DNA of 64,000 bases from the NCBI GenBank assembly GCA_025890175.1, contig JANPYM010000002.1, positions 1,289,976-1,353,975 on the forward strand. The letters run 5' to 3'. The position numbers and the translations under genes are program-made. Of the stretch, positions 1 to 10,995 are shown in pieces. Below the pieces are notes generated by a model. That model made no database searches. It was not told the origin of the DNA and saw only the letters and a program-made list of their open reading frames with translations. The first letter of the stretch is position 1; each line of letters begins with the position of its first letter. The stretch is from Ciborinia camelliae. Its lineage: Eukaryota; Ascomycota; Leotiomycetes; Helotiales; Sclerotiniaceae.

Positions 1-241
1 TCAATACGTCCGATTGGTTCGCTTTGTACGTCCCTTCGAAATCCACCTTTACTCCAAGCAAGAGATCGGTTCGATAATCCTCATCAAATCCCTTATTCGT
101 ATTAACGGAATTAAAAAGTTTCCTTGAAAGTCGAAAGTCTTCGAGAAAATGGTCTTCATAAGCAACAGAATGACTTGATAGCCATTCTTGTAGTCGATGT
201 CTAAACTTGCCTCCCACGGGCCACATGGACACTTTCCTCAT
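1..241 (-). CDS. Partial hypothetical ORF running off the left edge
   Basis: On the minus strand an ATG at 241-239 opens about 80 codons with no stop before position 1. An in-frame TAA lies just upstream, near 262-264. The visible peptide is hydrophilic, with a conserved-looking start (MRKVSMWPVGGKFRHRLQ) and many aromatic and acidic residues. It has no signal peptide or membrane segment. I do not recognise the family. It could be the 5' exon of a gene continuing left of the window or a chance open frame. Confidence 0.3.
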   Translation of the reverse strand, partial: MRKVSMWPVGGKFRHRLQEWLSSHSVAYEDHFLEDFRLSRKLFNSVNTNKGFDEDYRTDLLLGVKVDFEGTYKANQSDVL

Positions 242-433
242 CGGCGACCAGTGTGTATGTTAATACTGAGAATGGACCGAAAATATGTCCAGAGTGGCCA
301 CTAGGCTCATAGAGACCCTAATGATTGACACGCCAGAAGGATTCATGCAAGTAATTGTCGATTAACAGCTTCAATGATGTAATTCAAGAATGGCATTCGA
401 GACTTACATGCATAACTATATTCGAAGCTGGGA

Positions 434-730
434 ATGCTTCAAATTGAGGCGACATGTTTGGAAACGTTAGTCAAATGCAAAATAAATACCACCATTAGGA
501 AATCTCTCAATGATTTGGAATACCAGAACCTACATAACCAGGATCTAAATAATTGGTTCATCTCAATCACAGATTCGAATGAGGACTTGGGGAAAACGTT
601 TACTATCACAGAGTTTTATCCCCAAATCCCAGAAGCTCAGAGTGATCGACCGGTCATGATCAACAAGTCAGCGAGGTTATATCCTGGTTGGCAATTAACC
701 AACCAATTGGATAAATTGATAGTTTCTTGA
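434..730 (+). CDS. Small hypothetical ORF, 98 aa
   Basis: A single-exon frame of 98 codons with an ATG start and TGA stop. The composition is polar, with no signal peptide, membrane helix, Cys pattern or recognised domain. It sits between the edge ORF and the O-methyltransferase in AT-rich DNA. Nothing beyond the open frame supports it, so it may be a chance ORF or a gene fragment. Confidence 0.18.
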   Translation: MLQIEATCLETLVKCKINTTIRKSLNDLEYQNLHNQDLNNWFISITDSNEDLGKTFTITEFYPQIPEAQSDRPVMINKSARLYPGWQLTNQLDKLIVS

Positions 731-760
731 TTTTGGGTTAAATCCCATATTTGCGTATCT

Positions 761-820
761 TTCCAGTGGTATTCAATATTATGAGGATATCGAATATTTC
801 CAGTGGTATGGAATTCAATA
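761..820. repeat. Short direct repeat upstream of the O-methyltransferase
   Basis: The 12-mer ttccagtggtat occurs at 761-772 and again at 798-809. Each copy is followed by an attcaatat-like stretch. This looks like a small local duplication in the 5' flank of the O-methyltransferase. Confidence 0.55.
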
Positions 821-905
821 TCATATAAGTACTTGCACTTTCACATACACCAGGTTTATACCAACAACCTCCATCTTGAAACGTTTTGTTTCTTGCCTCT
901 CAAGG

Positions 906-2724
906 ATGGCTAGCTACAGCTTTCAAAGAACGGCCATGGAATTGGGCGGGAGATTCTTCAGTTCAGGTAAGTCAACTAGACTAGCAGGTACGATATCCTC
1001 TGCCCCAAAGCCTGTTATTACACACAATCACTCAATAATACCATACTTCCTCAACCGTTCATTTGCATCCAAGTCTCATATCTCTTCAATTGTGAAGTTA
1101 GCTGCAACTATCACTAGAGAGACGGAGAGAATCAGTGCGTACTTGAAGAATAATGGAATCGAAGAGCCAAGCTTCGACGTCAAATCTGCCGTGGCATTTC
1201 CAAAACTACCCGAAGATTTGAGAAAGTCCAGAGAAGAGTTAATTATAGCTACAAAGGAGTTAGGTGACCTTGTTACCGGAGCGAAGGAAGGACTTCGATG
1301 GTTGGCTTGGGATGTATATATATTTTTCATACGGTTCAAACGATAGTTGTGACTGACAATTTGCAGTTCGTCGACGTACTTTCGCTTCAAGCCATATATC
1401 ATTATGGTATTGGTACGACCATCAATCCAAGTTATCTCGGATGTAATAAATGACTAACTCTTGATAGCCAAATCATTTCCATTGGATGGTACTGCTACTT
1501 TCGAAGAAATTTCGCAAAAAGTTGGCTTGGACGTCCTCAATGTGAGAAGATTCATGCGTCATGCGATGACAAATAGGATATTCCGGGAGGTTGAACCAGA
1601 ATTAGTAGCGCACACTGCTGCTAGTAAGCTCTTAGCTGAAGACCAATCGATGATAGACTGGGTTGGACATTGCGTGGAAGAAATTTGGCCCGTACGTTGA
1701 TATTCCGAGCCCACAGGGACGTCTCTTTCTCTTCCTTCACAGACCCAACTAACCCCCCTAAAGGCTACAGAAAAGACAATCGCCGCTCTCTCACAATATC
1801 CTTCAGCCTCCGAGCCCACTCAAACAGGCTTCTGTCTCGCCAATGGAACCATGGATATTGAACATCTGTTCACTACCCTCGAAAAGTCCCCTGCTCGTGC
1901 AAAACGCTTTGGGGGAGCAATGGCATCTTTCACCAGCGGCGAAGGCTACGAAATATCCCACACCATCGACAACTATAACTGGGCTTGTCTTAACTCTCGC
2001 TCCGGCACCATCGTGGACGTCGGCGGTTCTCACGGCTACGTCAGCATAGAATTGGCTAAGAAATTCCCCAACCTCAACTTCATCGTTCAAGACTTATCAA
2101 ACACAATTGCAAGCGCACCTGAGCTTGATGCTTCCCTGGCGGCCAGAATTAAGTATATGGTCCATGATTTCCACAATCCTCAACCCATCAAAAACGCCGA
2201 TGTATATTTATTTCGCTGGATTATGCATGATAACAGCAAGAAATACGCGACGAATATTCTACGTCAACTTAAACCAGCATTGAAGAAAGGAGCAAGAGTT
2301 CTTATAAATGACTACTGTCTTCCCGAGGTTTGTTGCCCTTTCACAATTTAATACTCCTTTTATATCTAATTTTATTTCCCGACCTCAAATCCCACCTTTT
2401 CCCTTTTTCAAATCCAATATTTTCATTCCCAAATACAACTTTGTTTCTCTATCCCCCCCCAAACCTCTTCCTTGATAAGAAATTACTAATTCCCCGACGT
2501 GGATGCAGGCTGGCAAGGGGTACACAGGATTGGAGGAAAAGGCTATCAGGATTATGGATCTAAACATGTTGTCAATGTTGAATGCCCAAGAAAGGGGAGA
2601 AAGTGATTGGATCGAGTTATTTAGTGGAGTCAAGGGCTTTCGATTCTTGGGCGTGAAAAGATTGGTTGGATGTAGAATGAGCTTGATTGAAGCGGTTTGG
2701 GAAGGAGAGGAAAGTAATGAGTAG
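906..2724 (+). CDS. SAM-dependent O-methyltransferase (plant COMT-like, fungal class)
   Basis: Predicted to transfer a methyl group from SAM to a hydroxyl of a small aromatic or polyketide substrate in the cytosol. Exons are 906-1313, 1367-1406, 1468-1691, 1764-2327 and 2509-2724, giving 483 aa. From about residue 57 the protein follows the family: an N-terminal helical/winged-helix dimerisation domain, then the SAM-binding glycine loop (IVDVGGSHGYVSIELA), then the catalytic His-Asp stretch RWIMHDNSKK. The final exon holds the substrate-side Trp/Glu/Leu region. The first 50 or so residues are not typical of the family and contain a GTAAGT at 967, so a small extra intron or a later start is possible. 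The frame is intact and all junctions preserve phase. No backbone synthase is next to it, so the substrate cannot be inferred. Confidence 0.85.
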
Positions 2725-3067
2725 TATTAGAAACCCCTGCTGACAAGAAATCTTTGTTATCAGCTGGGTAACAAGGTAATTATTTTTTGACCGTTTTCCC
2801 CGACTTTTAAATAGGCGACAATAAGTCTCAAGACCTCAATATCCCAAATGCATGGAGACGAAGAAAAATAAAAAAGCAAACAAGAATGAGAATGCGGCCC
2901 ATAAAGATTTTTTAAGCCCGTGGTCTAAAATTACTTTTGATCAAGGTGCCCTAGACTCCCTTCTCACCGACGCCTATCCATGCATCACTTGTGTATTGCC
3001 AATTTGGCATACAACATGAAAAGTGCTAGCCACAAATAACACGCAACACGCAACCCGCAAGAAATAA
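2725..3067. other. Convergent 3' intergenic region
   Basis: 343 nt between the 3' ends of the O-methyltransferase and SWD2. It is A-rich, with aataaaaaag-type stretches that could serve as polyadenylation signals. I see no ORF or repeat worth calling. Confidence 0.5.
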
Positions 3068-4339
3068 CTAGAGCATATCCGTGTTCGGTACCCAAAACAA
3101 AACTTCCTGGTCCGCCGTAGCAAAATGGTTATACTTAGGGTTAAAAGCCACAATTGCCGAATCACCCGCATATTCCAACTCATGCAGCGGACTGAGTACT
3201 CGATTTGACGTAGCTGCAAGTGTATCCCATACCAAGACATTTTTACCTCGAGATCCACTGATTACATATCTTCCATCAGGAGTAAAACAGCAGTCTCCGG
3301 CGGTGGTGTGGAGATATTCACTTGATGCTGGATCTAGATTGTCTGGATTATGGTCGCCTGCACCTAGTCTCCTTGCACCGCCTCTATCCCTCCTCAAAAA
3401 TGCCTTTAGATGCCCATCAAATGCATCCAGTAAGAAATGGCCATTACCAGTCGTGCCTAATAATAAGTGCTTTCCATCATTCGAAAACGCCAATTTGTTC
3501 CACCCTCTTCCAATTGCTTGCGGGGAAAATTCTTGACAAAATGGTAATATATCAAAGGTTGCAAATGGCTCTTTGTCGAAGTTGCGGAAGTCATAGAGTA
3601 AAATGGATTGAGCGAGAGGAGAAGCAGTTGCAAAGACGTTTCCGGAAGGATCCCATGCCACGAGATGAACACCAGTAAGGTTCAGTATACCGGCAGGATT
3701 GTTGGAAGCTGCGTCCCAGATTCTAAGAGTGTTGTCTTCAGAGCAGGAGATGAAGTTGTCTTGGCCGGGATGGAGGGATAGACATGTGACATTCTGCTCA
3801 TGGCCTTCAAAATAACGGATGTAGGAGTTATCATGGGCCGAGAGGTAACGTATCTTGTCTACAATCTTGTTTAGTTTTGCTATAGTTGAAAGCTAGGTTG
3901 TGACATACGATCTTTCTTGGTACTAGAATGTATTATACAATGCTCGGCATGGCCAAACATTGCATGGTTGCAACCATACTTAGCACTGATATTCATTTTT
4001 GAGTGTCTTCCATCGAGAACATCATAAATTTGCATGGTATTGTCAGTTTCTGATGTGATAAGCTGGCTGCCATTATCATTGAAATTGATAGATTGTATAA
4101 AGTTAAAACTTGGAGGAGTTTGGCCCTTGTCCGCAGGTGTCGGAGAATGGCGGAAAAGCTTCATGCATTAGTAATTGCTCATAGTTTGCTGGAATCACAC
4201 CCACCTTGACCGGAGTGTACAGAGAGATCATCTCCGTGAGTTTCGCAGTTGATGGGACTGAGGAAACCCCATTTGCTTTCAATATGGAATTTCCATTTGC
4301 TCCCATCGGAGAGTCAATCGCCATAGGAGTAGATGACAT
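3068..4339 (-). CDS. SWD2: SWD2 WD40 protein of Set1C/COMPASS and the polyadenylation factor CPF
   Basis: A WD40 beta-propeller predicted to act in the nucleus. In yeast, Swd2 is shared by the Set1 H3K4 methyltransferase complex and the cleavage/polyadenylation factor. Exons (minus) are 4339-4205, 4158-3909 and 3858-3068, giving 391 aa, close to fungal homologues. The first intron has a clear TACTAAT branch site. Visible repeats include INFNDNGSQLITSETDNTMQIYD, ENTLRIWD after an FEGHEQNVTCLSLHP strand, and VAWDPSGNVFATASPLAQSIL, followed by the family's long blade insert and a C-terminal GRYVISGSRGKNVLVWDT repeat. It is divergent with the mitochondrial carrier across 541 nt, so the two may share a promoter region. 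The assignment rests on repeat order and exon-spanning similarity; no single catalytic motif exists for this family. Confidence 0.88.
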
Positions 4340-4880
4340 GTTGTTTGTTGATCTCTTTGATACTATTTTTACTGTAATGTAAACTTCGGGGAGAGGATAT
4401 TTCAAAGTTTTGGATCATAAAGAGAGGAAGAGGAAGTGCATGTTTTGATCTTGATTTCGATTTTGACAAAAATACTCATGACAACCAGAAAGACTTCATT
4501 CATTGTCCAAATTGATATCACCACGTGACTCGGATATCAGCCCTCTTATCGGGTCCGCTCTCCACCATCCATCTCCGCGCTGCTCCGAGAAACACCTGCA
4601 AGGTGAATCTCGCTGACAGGGGTATGCACTCTGCAGAAAGCTCCATCTCCGACCCTCGGCCTCTTGGGACGCTGCCATAAAAATTATTAATTATACGAAA
4701 TAATTTTGTATAACAAACACAGTCAGCTTTCGCGACAAACACTTGTAACATCTTCACTCCTTCCTTTTCTACCTTTTTACAAAACAGCTTGAAAGAGAAC
4801 ATTTAGCTGCTTGAACATCTCCAAACTGGCGAAGCGATAGCGAGTTCTGTAACAAGGGTAGAAGAGGGGAGAACAGCAAG
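4340..4880. promoter_or_regulatory. Divergent promoter region between SWD2 and the mitochondrial carrier
   Basis: 541 nt separate two head-to-head start codons. A CACGTG E-box-like hexamer sits near 4522 and the rest is pyrimidine-rich toward 4740-4800. ORFs inside look spurious. A shared bidirectional promoter is inferred from the arrangement only. Confidence 0.45.
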
Positions 4881-5983
4881 ATGTCTACGACATTAGGGTA
4901 AGCTTCCAAGATTGTCCTCTACTATCTCATATTTCTGACGCAATTGTCCAGGGCTTTTGTCGCTGGTGGAATAGCAGCATGCGGAGCTGTAACTGCAACT
5001 CATCCCTTCGAAACCGTGAAGATCCGGTAAGAATGCCATTCTTCAGACGCAACACGCCGCACTACACAGTTACTAATGGTACAACCATAGCATGCAATTG
5101 CAAGGCGAACTTCAAGAGAAGGGACTCCAACCACGATTATATAAAGGACCAATTCACGGTGTCACAACCATTGTTCGAAATGAGGGTCTTGGAGGCATAT
5201 ATCGAGGAATCGGCGCTGCATACGTTTACCAGATGATCCTGAATGGATGCAGGTTAGGCTTTTACGAACCTATACGAGGGACTATTACGGGGGCATTATT
5301 TGATGATTCGAAAACACAGAATTTGGGAATAAATATCTTCTCGGGCGCAACATCGGGGATATTGGGTGCTGCTGCAGGAAGTCCATTTTTCTTGGTCAAG
5401 ACGAGATTACAGAGTTTCTCACCACAAGCTCCAGTAGGCACACAGCATGGTTATAAGAATGCTATGGATGGAATGAGAAAGATTTATAAAGCGGAGGGAG
5501 TAAATGGGCTTTACAGAGGAGTAGGAGCCGCTATGGTACGGACAGGTTTCGGAAGCTCTGTCCAACTACCAACATATTTCTTCGCAAAGCGGAGACTTGT
5601 GAAGCACTTAGGAATGGAGGAGGGACCAGCGTTGCACCTTGCAAGTAGTACAGCTAGTGGGTTTGTGGTTTGCTGTGTGATGCATCCACCAGGTAAGCAG
5701 AATTTGATTGGTAAACATTCTTTCTAATGCTAATATTCTCTCAGACACTATCATGTCGCGTATGTACAATCAGACCGGCAATTTGTACTCGGGTATTTTT
5801 GATTGCCTGGCAAAAACTGTCAAGACCGAAGGTGTCTTCGCTATTTACAAAGGATTTCTGCCCCATCTCGCAAGAATATTACCTCATACCATATTAACCC
5901 TCAGCTTGGCGGAACAAACCAACAAGCTGATGCGGAAATTCGAGAATCGAATTCTCCCTGCTTCGATAGAGGAGCAGGTGTAG
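4881..5983 (+). CDS. OAC1: Mitochondrial carrier, oxaloacetate/sulfate type (OAC1-like)
   Basis: Six-helix SLC25 carrier of the mitochondrial inner membrane. In yeast, Oac1 carries oxaloacetate, sulfate, thiosulfate and isopropylmalate. Exons are 4881-4897, 4952-5026, 5091-5692 and 5745-5983, giving 310 aa, the normal size. Three carrier signatures are present: HPFETVKIRMQLQGE, SPFFLVKTRLQS and PPDTIMSRMYNQ. The second and third, together with the later LYKGFLPHLARILPHTI-type segment (here IYKGF), match the OAC1 subfamily rather than citrate, phosphate or ADP/ATP carriers. The third signature lacks the usual basic residue directly after PxDxx, as in yeast Oac1. Exon 1 encodes only five full codons, so the start depends on the ATG at 4881 and the GTAAGC donor at 4898. 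A related SLC25A34/35-type carrier is the main alternative. Confidence 0.88.
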
Positions 5984-6152
5984 TATAGTATTTTATACCC
6001 CAGGCTATTCGCAGGCTCCGCCACACCATGTTGTATATCTTCATTTAGCTTGTATAGTGCATGTCCCTCACGGGCAACCAGGAAGAATAATCTGTGTTCA
6101 AATGCGGGACGTTTGGAATATTATTAAAATGATAGAATATTGTCGAGCATTT

Positions 6153-7357
6153 TCATCCGTTGATAGATCTTGAGCATCCATAGCATAGAACAGTATTTGA
6201 ACCAATATTTTCTCTTGATGGTCGTGAATCTGGATTCTGATCTCCACCCCAACCGTAGATACCATCAGTGCCCTCTGCGACAGGAAGCCCGCAGAGCCCA
6301 CAGCCCTTCGATGTGTGGTCAGTAGTAGGTTTCAATTTGCTTGATGTCCTAACAACATTGGCAACTATACTGGGGAAATTCTCCTCGACAGATTCGAAAT
6401 ATTGTACCATTAAATCATCAATCGTCGTCGATTTTGAAGAAGCAGATATATGGGAGGGAGGCTCTTGATAAATGACTAAGTCCGGGAGAGGTGTGGTTGA
6501 AGAGGAAAATGTCATGATCTCCTTCTTAAGAATATCTCGTAAAGGATAATTGAAGCCTATTCCGTGTGGTGATGGCCCATCAGAGACTTGCCATGGTAAA
6601 GAGAATCCGCGCCCTTTGGCCGTTTCGGTGAGGGTCTTTTCTGCCAGCCGTGTAGTAGTATCACCGAATAATATGCTCTCGCAATCATTTCTTTTGGCGA
6701 CATCCACTAGGAGTCTATTTAGCAGCGTAGATACAATGTCGGCCCTGGAAGTTGCAGATGACATTGAGGAAACGATCTTTTGCAAATCTAAACTTGAAGC
6801 TTGGGTATCCCGAGTAGGAGGATCGGATATTCCCAAAGATGCCCAATCAATACCTTCCAGTTGTAAAGCTTCCTGGAGTCCATAACTTGAATAAGAATGC
6901 CTGGGATACTGGTTCTTATACCTTTGTAATAAAGCAGCAGAGGCTTCTCTGTCTGCATCATCTAGGTAAAGATCGATATGTACAACAAATAGTTCATACG
7001 AGGCCCGGTTCATCCTCTCGTGCTGGGTTTGGAGGTGGCCATCTAGCATATGGAGCAAGCATGATGATGAAGGCCCGAAGGAAAGTGGTAATAATAATTT
7101 TTGTGGAACTTTCGAAGATCGTTTGCCTTTGTAAGTTTCCATGCGCTTCACTGCCTTTGTTTTTATATACTGAGAGAAACATTTGCTGATAGCTGTTAGT
7201 ATGATTCTTTCCGAACGTTGCAAGTACCTATGACGAACTGGCAAACTGATTCTGATCGAATTTGAAGTGTCGCCTGAAACTCGTTACATCTTTTGCAGAG
7301 TGCGCTTAATTGCTCGGAAGGATGCGCCTCTTCAGAATTTGCCATCGCAGTCGCCAT
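6153..7357 (-). CDS. NCS2: Cytoplasmic tRNA 2-thiolation protein 2 (NCS2/CTU2)
   Basis: Partner of Ncs6/Ctu1 in the URM1-dependent complex that thiolates wobble uridine 34 of Lys, Glu and Gln tRNAs. Exons (minus) are 7357-7239 and 7185-6153, giving 383 aa. Residues 22-45 carry a CKRC...VCHKCF zinc-ribbon-like motif that is completed only across the intron. The middle shows the degenerate P-loop region LPLSFGPSSSCLLHML, and the C-terminus has the paired CGLCG and CYGC cysteines typical of Ctu2. The 53-nt intron uses an unusual GTTCGT donor but has a perfect TACTAAC branch site. A GTACTT donor with a nearer acceptor would also keep frame but would lose the CxxC-F spacing. The gene is divergent with the PTM1-like gene. 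Confidence 0.85.
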
Positions 7358-7810
7358 CTTGCTAGAATAATTTAAATGATTTGATGTTTCATGTACATAA
7401 ATATAAATGAATGTTTCTTAAAAATGATTTTGTGCAAGTTAAAAAGAAACTTTGATGACGAGACGAGACGAGGCTGGGGCAAAATTAAACTTGGCCCAAG
7501 CATGAATAAATCTAGCCACATCAAGCTAGAATGATCTGTGCCTTACGTTTCCTGAACCCGCAATGGAGCTCTGTTAATATGAGAGAATCCTAAAGGCTTG
7601 GTGTTGCCAGAAATCAAATTAAGCTCAACTCAACTTCACTCGATGACAAACTTTCCATGTATCCTTACATTATATGAAAGCTGATTGCACGTAAGGACGA
7701 ACGACGATTTTATTCTCATTCTCATTCTCATTCTCGGATCTCGATATCTTGCTATCTAGGGTACTAAAGGAACTCTCATCTCATCCCGAGCCCGCGAGGC
7801 TACAGCAAGC
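7358..7810. promoter_or_regulatory. Divergent promoter region NCS2/PTM1-like with ATTCTC repeat
   Basis: 453 nt between two head-to-head genes. It contains four exact tandem ATTCTC hexamers at 7712-7735, about 75 nt upstream of the PTM1-like start. This is a pyrimidine tract that may lie in the 5' UTR or core promoter. Confidence 0.5.
7712..7735 (+). repeat. (ATTCTC)4 microsatellite
   Basis: Four perfect copies of a six-base unit just upstream of the PTM1-like start codon. Confidence 0.9.
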
Positions 7811-9772
7811 ATGCGAGGTTGGCTTCATGGGTTCCTCGCGTTGGGGCTATCGGCCCTGACAGCTGGTGCATTGGAGGTTAAAATGGTATGTCGAAAAAAT
7901 CAGAGATGAGGTCCTCGTTCTGACTATGATAGCAGGATGAATCTAACGACAATCGACAAATATGCGCCGGAATGTATGACCGGAAGACTTGGGGAGGCCC
8001 GGTTGAGCCGCATATATTATTGAAATGGCTCCCAACTACACAAGACTCAGAAGATCCTGATCCAACTGCAAGTATGGTTATTTTTGAATGGAGGGATTAT
8101 GACCTTGTTGGTGTATTGCCAACCATAGACAGCATACAGGTATGGATCAACTCATTGAACTTTGACTTACATTATCCGCTGACACCTGAATCCAGAGAGA
8201 ATTCATCTGCGATCCAGAGAATATCAGCAATGGCTTCTGTAATAGCAACCAAACCGGACAATTTATCCTGGCCCCAAACGCAACTGAAAGGTCGATCAGT
8301 CAAATCTACACTACAGCCGTCCATCTTAACAATACTGGCCCACCGATTAATTATCCCATCAAGAATACTGGATATTACTGCGTTGGTACAACTGGGTACT
8401 CTCCTTCAGATGTCAAATATACTGCGGTCGTGGAGTTCCGGAATGCCTATGGAGAGCTTCCAGCAGCACAGATACCAAAACTGCCATTTTATGGTATAAT
8501 CACAATTGTCTATGCTGTCATAGGAATGTATGTCATCAAATACCCCTTTTTTTTCTTAACGAAGCTAATGATAAATTCGCAGTCTTTGGGCATTTCTCTA
8601 CGTCCAACATCGAGAAGATATTCGTCAGTATCCTAAATCAAGTTTGTGGACATTTTTCACTAACATCCCCTTAGTACCAGTACAGAACTACATCACTGCA
8701 ATAGTTGTCTTTCTAATTGTTGAGATGCTAATGACTTGGGGTTTCTATGGTGAGTTGATCTTCTAGTGCTATCCGGATCCTACTGACATATATAGACTAC
8801 CTCAACCGATCTGGTAGCAATATTGGCTCAAAAGTAATGATGATCATTGTTGCTGTACTGAATGCAGGCCGCAATTCATTCTCATTCTTTTTGCTTCTGA
8901 TTGTGTGTATGGGGTATGGTGTTGTCAAGCCCAGTTTAGGCAAGACGATGGTTTATGTTCGTTATCTCGCTGGAGCCCATTTCGTCTTTGGGTTGATTTA
9001 TTCTATTGCGAGTTTGACAATTACTCCTGAACACGCTGGTAAGATTTTTCCATCTTAGTCAATCCATTCTTATGTTAACCAAATTACAGGCCCACTGGTT
9101 TTATTTGTTATTCTACCCTTGGCGGGAACTCTTACAGCGTTTTACGTGTGGACCCTCAATTCCCTCAACTTAACAATGAAGGATCTGAATGACCGCAAAC
9201 AAACGACAAAAGCTGGAATGTATCGCAAGCTCTGGTGGTGTATTCTTCTCTCAATCATCGTTATTTTCGGCTTCTTTTTCTTCAACTCATTTACTTTCGC
9301 CTCGGCTTCGGACCCAGATTTTGTCCCTTTCCACTGGAAATCCAGGTGGTTCATTCTCGATGGTTGGCTCAATATCGTCTACTTGTTGGATGTCGCGTTT
9401 GTGGCCTGGGTATGGAGACCAAGTGCTAACAATAGAAGGTTCGCTATGAGCGACGAGTTAGCGCAAGACGATGAGGGATTTGAGATCGCAGATTTTGGCG
9501 CTGAAGATGATGACGAAGATGACGTTGAGAACTCTGCAGCTCGCCGAGGTGATCGAACACAGCCTGGCCAAGAAGGGGCAAGATATGATCCTCCTCCGGG
9601 AGCCAACACCGCAAAAGAAATCCCAAGAGAAAGTCTTGACGGAGAAACAATTTTTGCAGTTGGTGAAGATGGTGACCGCTGGTCGGATGATGACGATGAT
9701 GATTCGGAGGCGGGAAAGAAACTCGTGGGTGCTGGGAAAAAGGATGCGCACAAAGACTCGGACTCTGATTAA
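7811..9772 (+). CDS. PTM1: GOST/lung 7-TM family protein (PTM1/TMEM87-like)
   Basis: A Golgi/endosomal seven-helix protein with a luminal GOLD-like ectodomain; family members act in membrane trafficking. Exons are 7811-7885, 7936-8139, 8196-8527, 8583-8623, 8675-8749, 8796-9038 and 9090-9772, giving 550 aa. Residues 1-20 form a signal peptide. The ectodomain (about 21-185) has paired cysteines and NxS/T sites. Seven hydrophobic helices follow, with family hallmarks such as NAGRNSFSFFLLLIVCMGYG and YYVWTLNSL-like (here FYVWTLNSLNLTM). The cytosolic tail begins WRPSANNRRFAMSDEL, a typical PTM1 tail motif, and becomes strongly acidic. Exon 4 is only 41 nt. All seven exons keep phase, which supports the model. 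Yeast Ptm1 is the closest named relative I can assign. Confidence 0.88.
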
Positions 9773-10674
9773 AATCTTCCCACTCTTGTGTATAGTAATA
9801 TAGGTCGGCGTTGGGTATTATTGGCCAATGAATAAATAGCGTTTCATTTGCAGGCCAGGGGGATTTGCCACAGAATTTGTCTTGATTTCTTCTTCTATCA
9901 AAGTATTTATCCATAGAATTGATAAAATTATGGAACATTAGATTTCATGTCTATAAACCCTTTTGATGGATTGGAATGGGAAACAAAGGGTGAATTGGCG
10001 AAAAAGAATTCCCGCCTTGGCATATCTTTATTTCTTTAGACTCGCTACCCCTATTTCATGAGTGAAGGCCCAATTTCGTCCGTCAAATATTGAATATTAA
10101 ATACTGCTTCATCCTCAAATCTCGAGTGCCGCTCATCGGTGTCTGAATATTTGAAAATGACTTACACAATGGAGGTTCAATATTTTCTGTTTCTTTCCTT
10201 AAATGGTTAATGTCTTTCGATACAACCATTTCGAGACACCCATGCCAACAGGCGTCCGAAAATATTGCCGGTCTACAAAGTCTTTCCGTCCTCAAATCCC
10301 CGGAGATGGTAATGTTGAGAGGAGTTAGGGTAATTGATTGACTGGACTGTAGTATGAGAATTTAGTTGACATATCGAATGCATTTGGTGAATCAAATATG
10401 TTTTCAAATATTGGACTTATTTGAAATATCAAATCCGGTTCAGATACTCAAACCTTTGGCAATATTGAATCCATTCAAACATTAGAAGCTTTGAATATGA
10501 ACTTTCTATAAAATTGTCGGATACATTGATGAAGGGAGGCACCCTAAAAATACCCAACCCAGCCTAACACCATTAATCCTCCTACAAACTTCAATATCAC
10601 CAAAGCACCTAGCATAAGAATAAAATGGCAACGGTCCGGCCCTCTTATTCATCCCCTTCATCATCTTATCCCCA
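9773..10674. other. Gene-poor 3' flank
   Basis: About 900 nt after the PTM1-like stop. It is AT-rich, with many short aatattgaa-type runs around 10080-10500. Short ORFs here have no recognisable product. Confidence 0.4.
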
Positions 10675-10995
10675 TCAATAATACTCCTCCCAAGCCCCGT
10701 GCAGTATTTTTTCACCCAACTCTAAAAATCCTTTGAGTATCCTTTCAGCCGTTGGTGACGAGGCTCTTCTTGTTGATCTTATTCCAGTGGCAATAGTTTG
10801 CCTAGTTCCCCGCGTCCATTTTTCGCTAACCCTGTCTTTTCCAGCCCTTTCCTTGGCTTTTGCTTTCTCAATGGCAGCGGAACTCTCATTCCTAAACGCC
10901 ACATCGGGCATATTTCAATAACCAGGACATATTTTACTTGCTTTCGTACAATCCGGGCCGTTGTTCCTGCTCACGCCACATGAGACAAAATGATA
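10675..10995 (-). pseudogene. Relic of a Zn2Cys6 transcription factor N-terminus
   Basis: On the minus strand one frame reads a degraded zinc-cluster end (CTKASKICPGY at about 10950-10918). It then hits a TGA at 10917-10915 and continues in the same frame as NMPDVAFRNESSAAIEKAKA to 10675. Fungal Zn2Cys6 factors of the DUF3468 type commonly have C-x6-CxGYR followed by an acidic FRDES/FRNES stretch and an Ala/Lys-rich helix, exactly this order. The TGA sits where Arg (CGA) is expected, so one C-to-T change explains it. Two upstream cluster residues are also lost: a Gly replaces one Cys and an Asn replaces the loop Pro. The remaining C-terminal half of such a protein is not visible. I read this as a decayed fragment. 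Confidence 0.6.

Noticed and set aside
9444..9938. Several minus-strand ORFs near the PTM1-like 3' end
   Set aside because: They are reverse frames of the acidic, low-complexity tail, which rarely produces stops on the opposite strand.
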